NCBI GenBank assembly: GCA_020852775.1
Contig: JADZAD010000281.1
Location: 1 to 11,465 of the forward strand
DNA length: 11,465 bases
From: Anaerolineae bacterium
GTDB taxonomy: Bacteria; Chloroflexota; Anaerolineae; Aggregatilineales; UBA3940
Direction of reading: 5' to 3'
The first letter of the stretch is position 1; every line of letters starts with the position of its first letter. The notes beneath the pieces are model-generated. The model worked only from the letters and a program-made list of their open reading frames with translations. It ran no database searches and was not told where the DNA came from. A program made the position numbers and the translations under genes. Of the stretch, positions 4,889 to 11,465 are shown one piece after another.

Positions 4889-6607
4889 TCAGCCCTCTGT
4901 CTCCATCCGGACCAGTTCGCGGCGCAGAACCTTCCCGACGGTGGACTTGGGTAGTTCACTGACGAACTCAATACGCCGGGGAAGCGCATAAGGGGCGAGG
5001 TACTTCTCGCAGTGCGCCAGTAACTCCTCTTTAGTGGTACTTTGGCCCGGTACGAGCACAACCCATGCCTTGAGGGCTTCCTGTCCTTCACGCTCCGGGT
5101 GCGGGATACCGGCGACACCAACCTCTGCGACTGCCGGATGATCCATCAGCACCTTCTCGACCTCGTTCGGGTACACATTGAAGCCACCGATCAGTACCAT
5201 GTCCTTCTTACGGTCAACGATATAAAAATACCCGTCCTCATCCATCCGGGCGATGTCACCGGTGTAGAGCCAGCCGTCACGCAGAGTGTTTGCGGTCTCG
5301 GTAGGGCGGTTGTGGTATCCCAGCATCATGGTTGGGGTGCGGATCACCAGCTCACCGACCTCACCGATGGGCAGTTCGGTCTCTCCATCGTCCAGGCTGA
5401 TGATCCGGGAGTCAACATCCGGGAGCGGCATTCCGATGGAGCCGGTCTTGTTGATGCCTTTGAGCGGGTTACAGTGCGACGCAACGGCGATCTCACTCAT
5501 ACCGAAGCCTTCCGCGACGGTGCCTCCGGTGAGATCCTCAAAGCGGCGTTTGGTGTCTGGCGGCAGCGGAGCCGAACCGCTGATGCAGGCCTTGATAGAA
5601 CTCAGATTGTACTTCCCGGCCTGCACGTCCTTGTTCATGTTGATCGCGTTATACAGCGCGGGGACGCCCATATAGACCGTGGGCCTGAAGTGGTGCGCCT
5701 GCTCGATCACGTCGAGCGTATCGCGCGGATTCATCACCATGTACATCGGCCCGGCGTTGTCCACCGCCAGGATCAGTACCGCGACCAGCCCGTACACATG
5801 AAAGAACGGAGCCGCTGCAAGGAATGTCTTTGCCACGTCCAGTGTAAAGAACGCTCCGATCTGCCGTGAATTAATCACCAGTCCGCGATGCGTTGCCTTC
5901 GCCGCCTTGGGCAGCCCGGTCGTTCCGCCGGTGTACTGGAACAGTGCGATGTCCATCGCTGGGTCGAAGTCGATCGCTGGCCGCTGGGCCGGGGTATAGC
6001 GCGCAAGCAGAGCTTGCAGCCATTCATCGCCCGGGCTCAGCGTCTCGATATAATGCCCGTCCTTCTTCTCTCGGGCCAGCGTAAACAGGGTGCGTGCCAG
6101 CGGTGGCAGATACTCCTTGATGTTGAAGACGATGATATGCCTGACCGGTGTTTCCTTCCGGACGGAATCCAGTGCCTTATAGAAGCTGGACATCGTGATG
6201 ACGGTCTCAACCCCACTGTCGTTCAGCACCTCAGCCTGCTTCGCCGGCGGATATGTCGGGTTCAGCGCGACGACGATCCCCCCGGCTTTGAGAATACCGA
6301 AGAACGCGATCAGGAATTGGGTGCAGTTGGGCGAGTTGATCGCTACCCGGTCGCCTTTCCTCACTCCCTTGTCTGCCAGGGCGGCGGCCAGGCAATCACT
6401 CAGGCCGTTCAGTTGGCCATAGGTCATTGCGGCGGCTTGACGGCCAACAACAGGCAACCGTGCGGACATGACCGATACCGGGTTATTCGGGAACTTCGCT
6501 GCCACGTCCTCCAGGAGTGCGTGGACGGTCTTGTTGGGAAAAGGTTCAAGGCTGGCGGGGACGCCTGCATCATAGTGCTTTACCCACGGCCTGTCGGCAT
6601 AGCTCAT
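4889..6607 (-). CDS. long-chain acyl-CoA synthetase (FadD-like AMP-forming ligase)
   Basis: This 572-residue member of the ANL superfamily adenylates a carboxylic acid and joins it to CoA. The P-loop-like YTGGTTGLPKAAK is at residues 225-237, GFGMSE at 367-372, YTGD with its conserved Asp at 448-451, DRKKDM followed by GGFNVYPNEVE at about 465-484, and the C-terminal catalytic Lys559 in STVGKVLRREL. Length and motifs match long-chain FadD enzymes. The chain length accepted cannot be read from sequence. A GTG 30 bases further upstream (6637) is open, but the site AAAGGAG (6622-6616) is eight bases before ATG 6607, and the product MSYADRPWVKHYDAG matches the usual N-terminus. It is monocistronic here, facing the rhodanese genes, with a divergent control region before the coiled-coil/selB unit. 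It is probably cytosolic or membrane-associated in fatty acid breakdown or uptake. Confidence 0.93.
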   Translation of the reverse strand: MSYADRPWVKHYDAGVPASLEPFPNKTVHALLEDVAAKFPNNPVSVMSARLPVVGRQAAAMTYGQLNGLSDCLAAALADKGVRKGDRVAINSPNCTQFLIAFFGILKAGGIVVALNPTYPPAKQAEVLNDSGVETVITMSSFYKALDSVRKETPVRHIIVFNIKEYLPPLARTLFTLAREKKDGHYIETLSPGDEWLQALLARYTPAQRPAIDFDPAMDIALFQYTGGTTGLPKAAKATHRGLVINSRQIGAFFTLDVAKTFLAAAPFFHVYGLVAVLILAVDNAGPMYMVMNPRDTLDVIEQAHHFRPTVYMGVPALYNAINMNKDVQAGKYNLSSIKACISGSAPLPPDTKRRFEDLTGGTVAEGFGMSEIAVASHCNPLKGINKTGSIGMPLPDVDSRIISLDDGETELPIGEVGELVIRTPTMMLGYHNRPTETANTLRDGWLYTGDIARMDEDGYFYIVDRKKDMVLIGGFNVYPNEVEKVLMDHPAVAEVGVAGIPHPEREGQEALKAWVVLVPGQSTTKEELLAHCEKYLAPYALPRRIEFVSELPKSTVGKVLRRELVRMETEG

Positions 6608-6615
6608 GCTGCTCA

Positions 6616-6622
6616 CTCCTTT
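6616..6622 (-). promoter_or_regulatory. ribosome binding site deciding the acyl-CoA ligase start
   Basis: AAAGGAG on the minus strand, eight bases before ATG 6607. The upstream GTG at 6637 would place this site inside the coding region and has no comparable site of its own. Confidence 0.75.
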
Positions 6623-6689
6623 ATAGGCTGAACGCACTGATGTGGTTGGTTAACAGAGGCTGTGCTTGCCCTCCGGAACTCAGGATCCG

Positions 6690-6731
6690 ACAGTTACCAG
6701 GGAGCGGAAGTATACAATATCAGGTAACTGT
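6690..6731. repeat. 9-bp inverted repeat in the divergent control region
   Basis: ACAGTTACC (6690-6698) and GGTAACTGT (6723-6731) are exact reverse complements, 24 bases apart. Between them lies AAGTATAC (6708-6715), which on the minus strand reads as a TATACT -10 for the acyl-CoA ligase. The arms could be operator half-sites around that promoter. No convincing -35 was found. The binding protein is unknown. Confidence 0.4.
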
Positions 6732-6758
6732 GGGCAGTCCTTATAACTCAGATAGGAT

Positions 6759-6768
6759 TAGTATACTA
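6759..6768. promoter_or_regulatory. 10-bp palindrome TAGTATACTA in the divergent control region
   Basis: A perfect palindrome containing AGTATACT, the same eight bases as at 2808-2815 before the Crp/Fnr regulator. A third partial copy, AGTATA, is at 6775-6780. TATACT can act as a -10 on either strand, so this may be core promoter sequence rather than an operator. The rest of the gap (6608-6912) is AT-richer than the genes; a possible plus-strand -10, TAGAAT, is at 6831-6836. No small gene was seen in it. Confidence 0.35.
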
Positions 6769-6912
6769 CTGTCCAGTATATATGTATCGATGTTAAGGCG
6801 TCAATCCGGGCATAACCCCGGTCGATTCGCTAGAATAACAGCGACAGGCTGGCATCGTTATCCGGTGCTGGCGGAATCAACCTGACCTGCGGCGCTTATG
6901 CCTCAGGGGATC

Positions 6913-6918
6913 GAGGAG
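6913..6918 (+). promoter_or_regulatory. ribosome binding site deciding the GTG start of the coiled-coil gene
   Basis: GAGGAG lies six bases before GTG 6925. The in-frame ATG at 6898 has no purine-rich site upstream, so GTG 6925 is preferred. Confidence 0.6.
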
Positions 6919-6924
6919 TATCAG

Positions 6925-8112
6925 GTGGTAACAGAATCAACCCAGATCGCGCAGATGGTTGCGTGGCTCGATGATGAACGCCGCAAAGATAAGGCTCTGA
7001 TTACGCGTCTGGAAGAGCGCTTCAACTCGCAGGCGACACTGATCACAGAGCAAACCCGCCGGATCGCCCAGCTAGAGACAGAAATTGCGGGCCTGCGTGG
7101 GAGTATCCTGAACCCGCTCACTTTCGAAGAGTCGATGACCCGTCTGCGGACTGAATTAACGACGGCTCTGGAACAGGCTGAAGCCCGCCGGACCCTCGCT
7201 ATTCAGGATGTCCGCAAGACACGTGATATGGACCGCGAAGCCTCGAATAAGGCGATTGAAGATTTTCGCGGAGAGGTTATTACCCGCCTGGAGCGTGAGA
7301 TGCAGCCGCGGCGCGTTGAAGAAGAGCGCCTTTCTCGTGTGGCGCTGGAGCTTCAGACCTACGCGGACAGCCTGAACCGGGGTCTTGAGGAGTTTTCACG
7401 GACGCTGACCTACCTGGAGGAACAACGCCGTGGTGACAGCCGCCGGATTGCCGACCTGGGTGGTGAGATCCTGGAGATTGCCAAGCGAAATGAGAGCCAG
7501 CAGACCAAGGTTGAACTGCTTGAAGAACTGGCCCGCCGCAACGAGCGCGGTTTAGCTGAACTCAGCGGTAACCTGATCGAAATGAGGCAGCAGCGCCAGA
7601 CATGGGTGGAGCAGGAGGCACTGACGGCACAGAAGCGCGAGACGCTGATGAACGACATGGTACAGCGTATGGACGCGTTCAATGGGGAAATGCAGATGTA
7701 CAGTAAGCAGGCCCTCCTCTGGTCAGATACCCACCGGGCGATACAGAAAGAACTTGAGGACTTCAACCGTGTGGCTGATCGGGTTGACCGCCGTTTGAAC
7801 GAAGTGACCGAACTCCAGCGGCTTTCTGAAGAGCGGTTCCGGGTTGAGTGGGAGGAATTCCAGCAGGAAGACCAGAAGCGATGGCGGCAGTTTACGCTGA
7901 CCAACGAAGAATCCTGGCGCGAGAATGAACGCGCCATTGCCGACCTGCGCGCTCAGATCAGCATGATGACCGAGCGTATTGGCCTGATCGTAGCTCAGGT
8001 CAAGAGCATCCAGTTACTTCAGAATGACCATCTGAAAGCGGTCAGTGATTATATTCAAGCCCTGCGTGAACGATCAGAGGATGAGACCAAGCATCTGAGC
8101 GCACTGGTTTAA
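6925..8112 (+). CDS. long coiled-coil protein of unknown function, upstream of selB
   Basis: The 395-residue product (404 if ATG 6898 is used) is almost all predicted alpha helix. It contains two prolines and no cysteine, is rich in Glu, Arg, Gln and Leu, and has no signal peptide or membrane segment. Heptad-like patterns run over most of its length, for example TRLEERFNSQATLI, ARRNERGLAELSGNLIEM and VDRRLNEVTELQRL. Six tryptophans are spread through it, several in acidic helices such as VEWEEF. It resembles cytoplasmic rod proteins of the SMC or tropomyosin type in composition only. I do not recognise a named family. It ends four bases before selB with no ribosome binding site for selB, so the two are one transcript and translationally coupled. 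That suggests a shared condition or function but does not show a role in selenium biology. Confidence 0.8.
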   Translation: MVTESTQIAQMVAWLDDERRKDKALITRLEERFNSQATLITEQTRRIAQLETEIAGLRGSILNPLTFEESMTRLRTELTTALEQAEARRTLAIQDVRKTRDMDREASNKAIEDFRGEVITRLEREMQPRRVEEERLSRVALELQTYADSLNRGLEEFSRTLTYLEEQRRGDSRRIADLGGEILEIAKRNESQQTKVELLEELARRNERGLAELSGNLIEMRQQRQTWVEQEALTAQKRETLMNDMVQRMDAFNGEMQMYSKQALLWSDTHRAIQKELEDFNRVADRVDRRLNEVTELQRLSEERFRVEWEEFQQEDQKRWRQFTLTNEESWRENERAIADLRAQISMMTERIGLIVAQVKSIQLLQNDHLKAVSDYIQALRERSEDETKHLSALV

Positions 8113-8116
8113 GTCC

Positions 8117-9991
8117 ATGGCGTATGTAATCGGTACCGCCGGGCACGTTGATCACGGGAAATCATCGCTGGTGCTTGCCATGACGGGTATTGACCCGGAT
8201 CGGCTGGCGGAAGAAAAAGCCCGCGAGATGACAATTGATCTCGGCTTCGCCTGGTTGACACTGCCGGGCGGGACTCCGGTTGGCGTGGTAGACGTGCCGG
8301 GCCACAGTGACTTCATTGAGAATATGCTGGCGGGCGTGGGTGGGATCGATCTTGCCCTGCTGGTGATTGCGGCGGACGAAGGCGTGATGCCGCAAACCCG
8401 CGAACATCTCGCTATCCTTGACCTCCTGCAGGTCTCTTCCTCTGTCATCGTTCTGACGAAGATCGACCTGGTAGATGACCCTGACTGGCTCGATATGGTT
8501 CGTATCGAGGCCACCGACCTGGTTCAGGGTACGGTACTGCGGGACGCTCCGGTTGTGGCGGTCTCCTCGGCGACCGGTGAGGGGATATCCACACTGCTTG
8601 CCCTGATCGAGACGCTCCTGCAGGGGCGCCCGGCCCGGCCTGAAGGTGGCCGACCTCGCCTTCCGGTAGATCGTGTCTTCACGATGAGTGGGTTCGGTAC
8701 TATCGTCACCGGCACGTTGACTGGTGGATCGTTTGCGGTGGGGCAGGAAGCCGAACTGTTACCTGCCGGGCGGCGTGTACGGATCCGGGGGCTGCAGAAT
8801 CATCGCCAACCAGTGGAACATCTCCCTGCCGGGAGCCGTGCAGCGATCAACCTCTCCGGTGTGAACGTCGAGGATATCCGGCGAGGTGATGTCGTTGCCC
8901 TGCCCGGTATGCTCTCTGGTACGACGCTGGTTGACGTGTATTTTCGCCACCTGCCAGATGCAGAACGACCTTTGCTACACAATACCGAGGTCAAGTTCTT
9001 CAGCGGTGCGGCGGAGTCACTGGCCTATATCCGTCTGCTGGGTGACCATGAGCTGGTACCCGGTGCTGAGGGCTGGCTCCAGCTACGTCTTTCTGAGCCC
9101 GTGACGCTGGATCGGGGCGACCGATATATTCTGCGCTACCCTTCCCCGCCCCGCACCTTCGGCGGGGGGTATGTACTCGATCCGCACCCCCCCCATCGCT
9201 GGCGGCGGTTCAGGCCGGAGGTGATCGAGCGGTTGGAAACCCTCTCCGTCGGCACCTCCCGGGAACGCCTGATAGCCGCACTGAACTCACAGATCGTGGT
9301 GCCTTCTGCTGAAGTCGCGGGCCTCGCCGGGCTTCCGGAATCGGAGGCAGCGTCCGCACTGGCTGAACTGCTCCATACGGGTGAAGCCCGTGAGGTGGGC
9401 ACGGGCCTGTTCATCAGTTCGGCACGGCATGAGCAGTTGCGGCTACTTGCCGAACGCGAACTGGCGGGCTTTCACGAGGCCAGCCCGCTCAGGCCGGGGA
9501 TGCCCCGTGAAGAGTTTCGCCAGCGGCTTGCGCTGGATGGCCGTGTCTACGGGCCTTTGATTGGGCTCCTCGAAGAGGATGGCACCCTCGTGGATGACGG
9601 GCGTTCAGTGCGCCTGTCAGGGTTTAGCGTCACGTTCACGCCTCGCCAGCAGCAGGCAGTTGATGACCTGAAGCGCCGGTTTGACGCTGATCCGATCAAT
9701 ACACCCAGTTACAGGGACTCCGCTGCGCTGGCCGGGCAGGAGGTCCTTGATCTGTTGATCCAACGCGGCGATTTCGTCCGTGTGAGCGACGATGTGCTCT
9801 TTGCCGCGGCAGGCTACGCGCAGATGGTGGAGAGGGTGCGCTGGTATCTCGACGAAAACGGCTCGATCACCGTGGCGCAGGCGCGCGATCTATTCAACAG
9901 CAGCCGCAAATATGTACTGGCCCTGCTGGAACACCTTGATGCAGTCGGTGTGACGCGCCGGCTGGAGGATAAGCGCGTACCGGGCCGTTGA
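8117..9991 (+). CDS. selB: selenocysteine-specific translation elongation factor SelB
   Basis: This 624-residue GTPase delivers Sec-tRNA(Sec) to the ribosome at UGA codons marked by a SECIS hairpin. The N-terminal EF-Tu-like domain has GHVDHGKS (9-16), switch I TIDLGFAW (39-46), DVPGH (59-63) and TKID (114-117). Domains II and III follow to about residue 360 (VDRVFTMSGFGTIVTGTL opens domain II). The C-terminal third is the SECIS-binding winged-helix array, ending in the diagnostic SRKYVLALLEHLDAVGVTRR and KRV tail. Length is normal for SelB. Switch I reads AREMTIDLG where many SelBs have a glycine before MTIDLG. No ribosome binding site precedes the ATG, so translation probably depends on coupling to the coiled-coil gene. 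selA, selD and tRNA-Sec are not in the window. The stop is nine bases from a convergent small open frame. Confidence 0.95.
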   Translation: MAYVIGTAGHVDHGKSSLVLAMTGIDPDRLAEEKAREMTIDLGFAWLTLPGGTPVGVVDVPGHSDFIENMLAGVGGIDLALLVIAADEGVMPQTREHLAILDLLQVSSSVIVLTKIDLVDDPDWLDMVRIEATDLVQGTVLRDAPVVAVSSATGEGISTLLALIETLLQGRPARPEGGRPRLPVDRVFTMSGFGTIVTGTLTGGSFAVGQEAELLPAGRRVRIRGLQNHRQPVEHLPAGSRAAINLSGVNVEDIRRGDVVALPGMLSGTTLVDVYFRHLPDAERPLLHNTEVKFFSGAAESLAYIRLLGDHELVPGAEGWLQLRLSEPVTLDRGDRYILRYPSPPRTFGGGYVLDPHPPHRWRRFRPEVIERLETLSVGTSRERLIAALNSQIVVPSAEVAGLAGLPESEAASALAELLHTGEAREVGTGLFISSARHEQLRLLAERELAGFHEASPLRPGMPREEFRQRLALDGRVYGPLIGLLEEDGTLVDDGRSVRLSGFSVTFTPRQQQAVDDLKRRFDADPINTPSYRDSAALAGQEVLDLLIQRGDFVRVSDDVLFAAAGYAQMVERVRWYLDENGSITVAQARDLFNSSRKYVLALLEHLDAVGVTRRLEDKRVPGR

Positions 9992-10000
9992 GCAAGCTGT

Positions 10001-10213
10001 TCAGCGTGTCAGCAGGCGCAGTGGCAGCAGGCAGGTTGCCACCAGGCAGACAAATGCAAAGGCCAGGGCCGTAAGCCACAGCAGCAAACGTATCCAGATG
10101 CTCTCCGGCATAACGTTTCGCCGGGCCAGCCGGGGGAGCCCGGCGGCCCCGGACAATAAACGTGGAAAGAGCACAAACGGCACCAGCAGCAGCGCCAGAT
10201 ACGAATTGAACAC
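10001..10213 (-). CDS. possible small two-helix membrane protein
   Basis: A 70-residue frame fills the 420-bp gap between selB and groEL. It starts at GTG 10213 with AGGGG (10225-10221) seven bases upstream, and could also start at GTG 10255 without such a site. It has a hydrophobic stretch near the start (YLALLLVPFVLFPRLL), a basic loop (PRLARRN) and a second helix rich in Leu, Ala, Phe and Cys, ending in Arg. That gives two membrane segments with positive charge between and after them. No family is recognised. It lies downstream of the groEL terminator, so it would need its own promoter; a TATGAT -10-like box is at 10267-10262 with no clear -35. It could be a chance frame in GC-rich DNA. 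Confidence 0.4.
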   Translation of the reverse strand: MFNSYLALLLVPFVLFPRLLSGAAGLPRLARRNVMPESIWIRLLLWLTALAFAFVCLVATCLLPLRLLTR

Positions 10214-10327
10214 CGATAATCCCCTGTCAACTCTATCCGTACCAACCAGAAACACACCATCATCATACTACAGGGTGCCCGGGCATCCTGACGGCAGCCT
10301 GTCGTTTCACGGACAGCCGGGCCAGGT

Positions 10328-10362
10328 AAAAGAAACGGCCCCCTCGCGCTGAGGGGGCCGTT
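10328..10362 (-). terminator. groEL: intrinsic terminator of groEL
   Basis: On the minus strand AACGGCCCCCTC pairs with GAGGGGGCCGTT in a perfect 12-bp stem with a five-base loop, followed by TCTTTTA. Together with the stem's last TT this makes a typical GC-rich stem and U-tract. It lies about 50 bases past the groEL stop. Confidence 0.85.
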
Positions 10363-10411
10363 GACCTTCTTCACTGACGATCGGGTGGGGCACGAAACCC
10401 CTGTCTGGTCT

Positions 10412-11465
10412 TTAGTACTCGGGCATCGCCGGGGCGGCCGGCTTTTCCTCGGTCGGAATGTCGGTAATGAGCGCCTCGGTAGTCAGGATCATCGCCGCGA
10501 TGCTGGCTGCGTTCTCCAGTGCGCCGCGGGTGACCTTCGCCGGGTCGAGCACGCCCGCCTCGATCATGTCACCGAACTGGCTGGTGATCACGTTGTAGCC
10601 GAGGCGCGGGTTCTTCTTCTCCGCCTGCAGGCGGCGGACGGTATCGATAATCACCGCTCCATCCTGCCCGGCGTTCGCCGAAATCTTGCGCATCGGTGAC
10701 TCAAGCGCGGTGCGGACGATGTTCACACCGGTCTGCTCGTCATCATACTGCATCTTGACATCCGCGAGCACGCCGATGGTGTTGATCAGGGCGACGCCAC
10801 CGGCGGGCACGATGCCCTCTTCGACTGCGGCGCGGGTCGCGCTCAGCGCATCCTCAACGCGGTGCTTCTTTTCCTTCAGCTCGACCTCGGGTGCTGCGCC
10901 GACGCGGATGATCGCGACACCGCCGGAGAGCTTCGCCAGACGCTCCTGGAGCTTCTCACGGTCGTAGTCCGAAGTGGTCTGATCGATAGCGACCTTGATT
11001 TCTTCCACGCGGCCCTTGATCTGGTCTGAGTCGCCGGCGCCGCCGATGATGGTCGTATCATCCTTGGTCGAGACGACCTTTTCGCAGCGGCCCAGGTCAT
11101 CGAGGGTGGCACTTTCGAGCTTGCGGCCCATCTCCTCGGTGATCACGGTGCCGCCAGTCAGGACTGCGATGTCCTGCAGCATGGCCTTACGGCGGTCACC
11201 GAAGCCCGGTGCCTTGACCGCGAGGACGTTCAGCATACCACGCAGCTTGTTCAGCACCAGTGTCGCCAGCGCCTCGCCGTCAACGTCTTCGCAGATGATG
11301 ACAAGCTCGCGCTTGCCACGGTTGAGCAGCTTCTCCAGCACCGGCATGATGTCAGAAGCAGCGCTGATCTTCTTGTCGTAGATCAGGATATACGGGTCTT
11401 CGATCACAGCCTGCATCGTGTCGGCCTGGGTGACGAAGTAGGCGCTGATGTAGCCACGATCGAAC
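10412..11465 (-). CDS. groEL: chaperonin GroEL (Hsp60), N-terminal part beyond the window
   Basis: The frame is open to the window edge; about 350 C-terminal residues are present, from FDRGYISAYFVTQ (apical domain, near E. coli residue 195) to the C-terminus. ISAASDIMPVLE, CEDVDGEALATLVLN, KAPGFGDRRKAMLQDIA, TSDYDREKLQERLAKL and VEDALSATRAAVEEG are classic GroEL blocks. The Asp of VEDAL matches the ATPase residue Asp398 of E. coli. GroEL folds cytosolic proteins as a double ring with GroES, which would be upstream outside the window. Two oddities: VPAGGVAL has Ala where most GroELs have Gly in the nucleotide-binding loop, and the tail EEKPAAPAMPEY lacks the GGM repeats. The segment RLQAEKKNPRLGYNVITSQF is also divergent. 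It may be one of several GroEL paralogues. A strong terminator follows. Confidence 0.97.
   Translation of the reverse strand, partial: FDRGYISAYFVTQADTMQAVIEDPYILIYDKKISAASDIMPVLEKLLNRGKRELVIICEDVDGEALATLVLNKLRGMLNVLAVKAPGFGDRRKAMLQDIAVLTGGTVITEEMGRKLESATLDDLGRCEKVVSTKDDTTIIGGAGDSDQIKGRVEEIKVAIDQTTSDYDREKLQERLAKLSGGVAIIRVGAAPEVELKEKKHRVEDALSATRAAVEEGIVPAGGVALINTIGVLADVKMQYDDEQTGVNIVRTALESPMRKISANAGQDGAVIIDTVRRLQAEKKNPRLGYNVITSQFGDMIEAGVLDPAKVTRGALENAASIAAMILTTEALITDIPTEEKPAAPAMPEY

Noticed and set aside
5042..6631. Long plus-strand open frames (275 and 247 codons) opposite the acyl-CoA ligase gene.
   Set aside because: They are antisense to a fully conserved FadD-like gene. Their translations show no domain, and long antisense frames are expected in GC-rich codons.
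10098..10352. Plus-strand 84-codon frame between selB and groEL.
   Set aside because: Polar, low-complexity product that runs into the groEL terminator hairpin, with no ribosome binding site noticed.
10995..11381. Plus-strand frame of 128 codons opposite groEL.
   Set aside because: Serine- and arginine-rich shadow of a strongly conserved gene.
1..11465. CRISPR array, tRNA, transposase or phage gene.
   Set aside because: No regularly spaced direct repeats, cloverleaf-like segment, terminal inverted repeats or transposase motifs were seen on either strand by reading.

Overview
The window is an 11.5 kb stretch of a GC-rich bacterial chromosome with mostly housekeeping and small metabolic genes. 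A RACE-type corrinoid activator next to DUF1638, a WD40-like lipoprotein, a SelB whose switch I reads EREMTIDLGFAW-like (here AREMTIDLGFAW), and the overall composition suggest a member of the Chloroflexota (Anaerolineae-like). That placement is inferred from remembered family features and was not tested by a search. No rRNA, tRNA, CRISPR array, insertion sequence or prophage gene is visible.

Layout. At 1-956 are the end of a RACE/ASKHA protein and a DUF1638 protein, overlapping by four bases, probably the tail of a corrinoid-linked methyl-transfer operon. At 995-2017 is a lipoprotein with a seven-repeat beta-propeller, in visibly AT-richer DNA than its neighbours. At 2039-2764 (minus) is a SAM-dependent methyltransferase, transcribed divergently from a Crp/Fnr-family regulator (2907-3581). 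The regulator is followed by a small sulfur module: a DUF2892 two-helix membrane protein (3655-3858), a lipoprotein rhodanese (4046-4456) and a cytoplasmic rhodanese (4468-4809), closed by a hairpin. A 13-bp GTGACA/TGTCAC palindrome sits at the end of the regulator gene, about 41 bp before a predicted transcription start for the DUF2892 gene, and the regulator's recognition helix suits GTGA half-sites.

At 4889-6607 (minus) is a FadD-like long-chain acyl-CoA ligase. A roughly 300-bp divergent control region with inverted repeats separates it from a two-gene unit (6925-9991): a rod-like coiled-coil protein of unknown function followed four bases later by selB, the selenocysteine-specific elongation factor. 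Convergent with selB is a possible 70-residue membrane protein (10001-10213, minus). Then come a clear intrinsic terminator and the 3' two thirds of groEL (10412 to the window end, minus).

The two parts most worth following are the Crp + DUF2892 + two-compartment rhodanese module with its predicted operator, and the coiled-coil/selB pair. Neither is proved to be a new system; both rest on context. Several starts were set by ribosome binding sites: the acyl-CoA ligase at 6607, the DUF2892 protein at GTG 3655, the regulator at TTG 2907 and the coiled-coil protein at GTG 6925.
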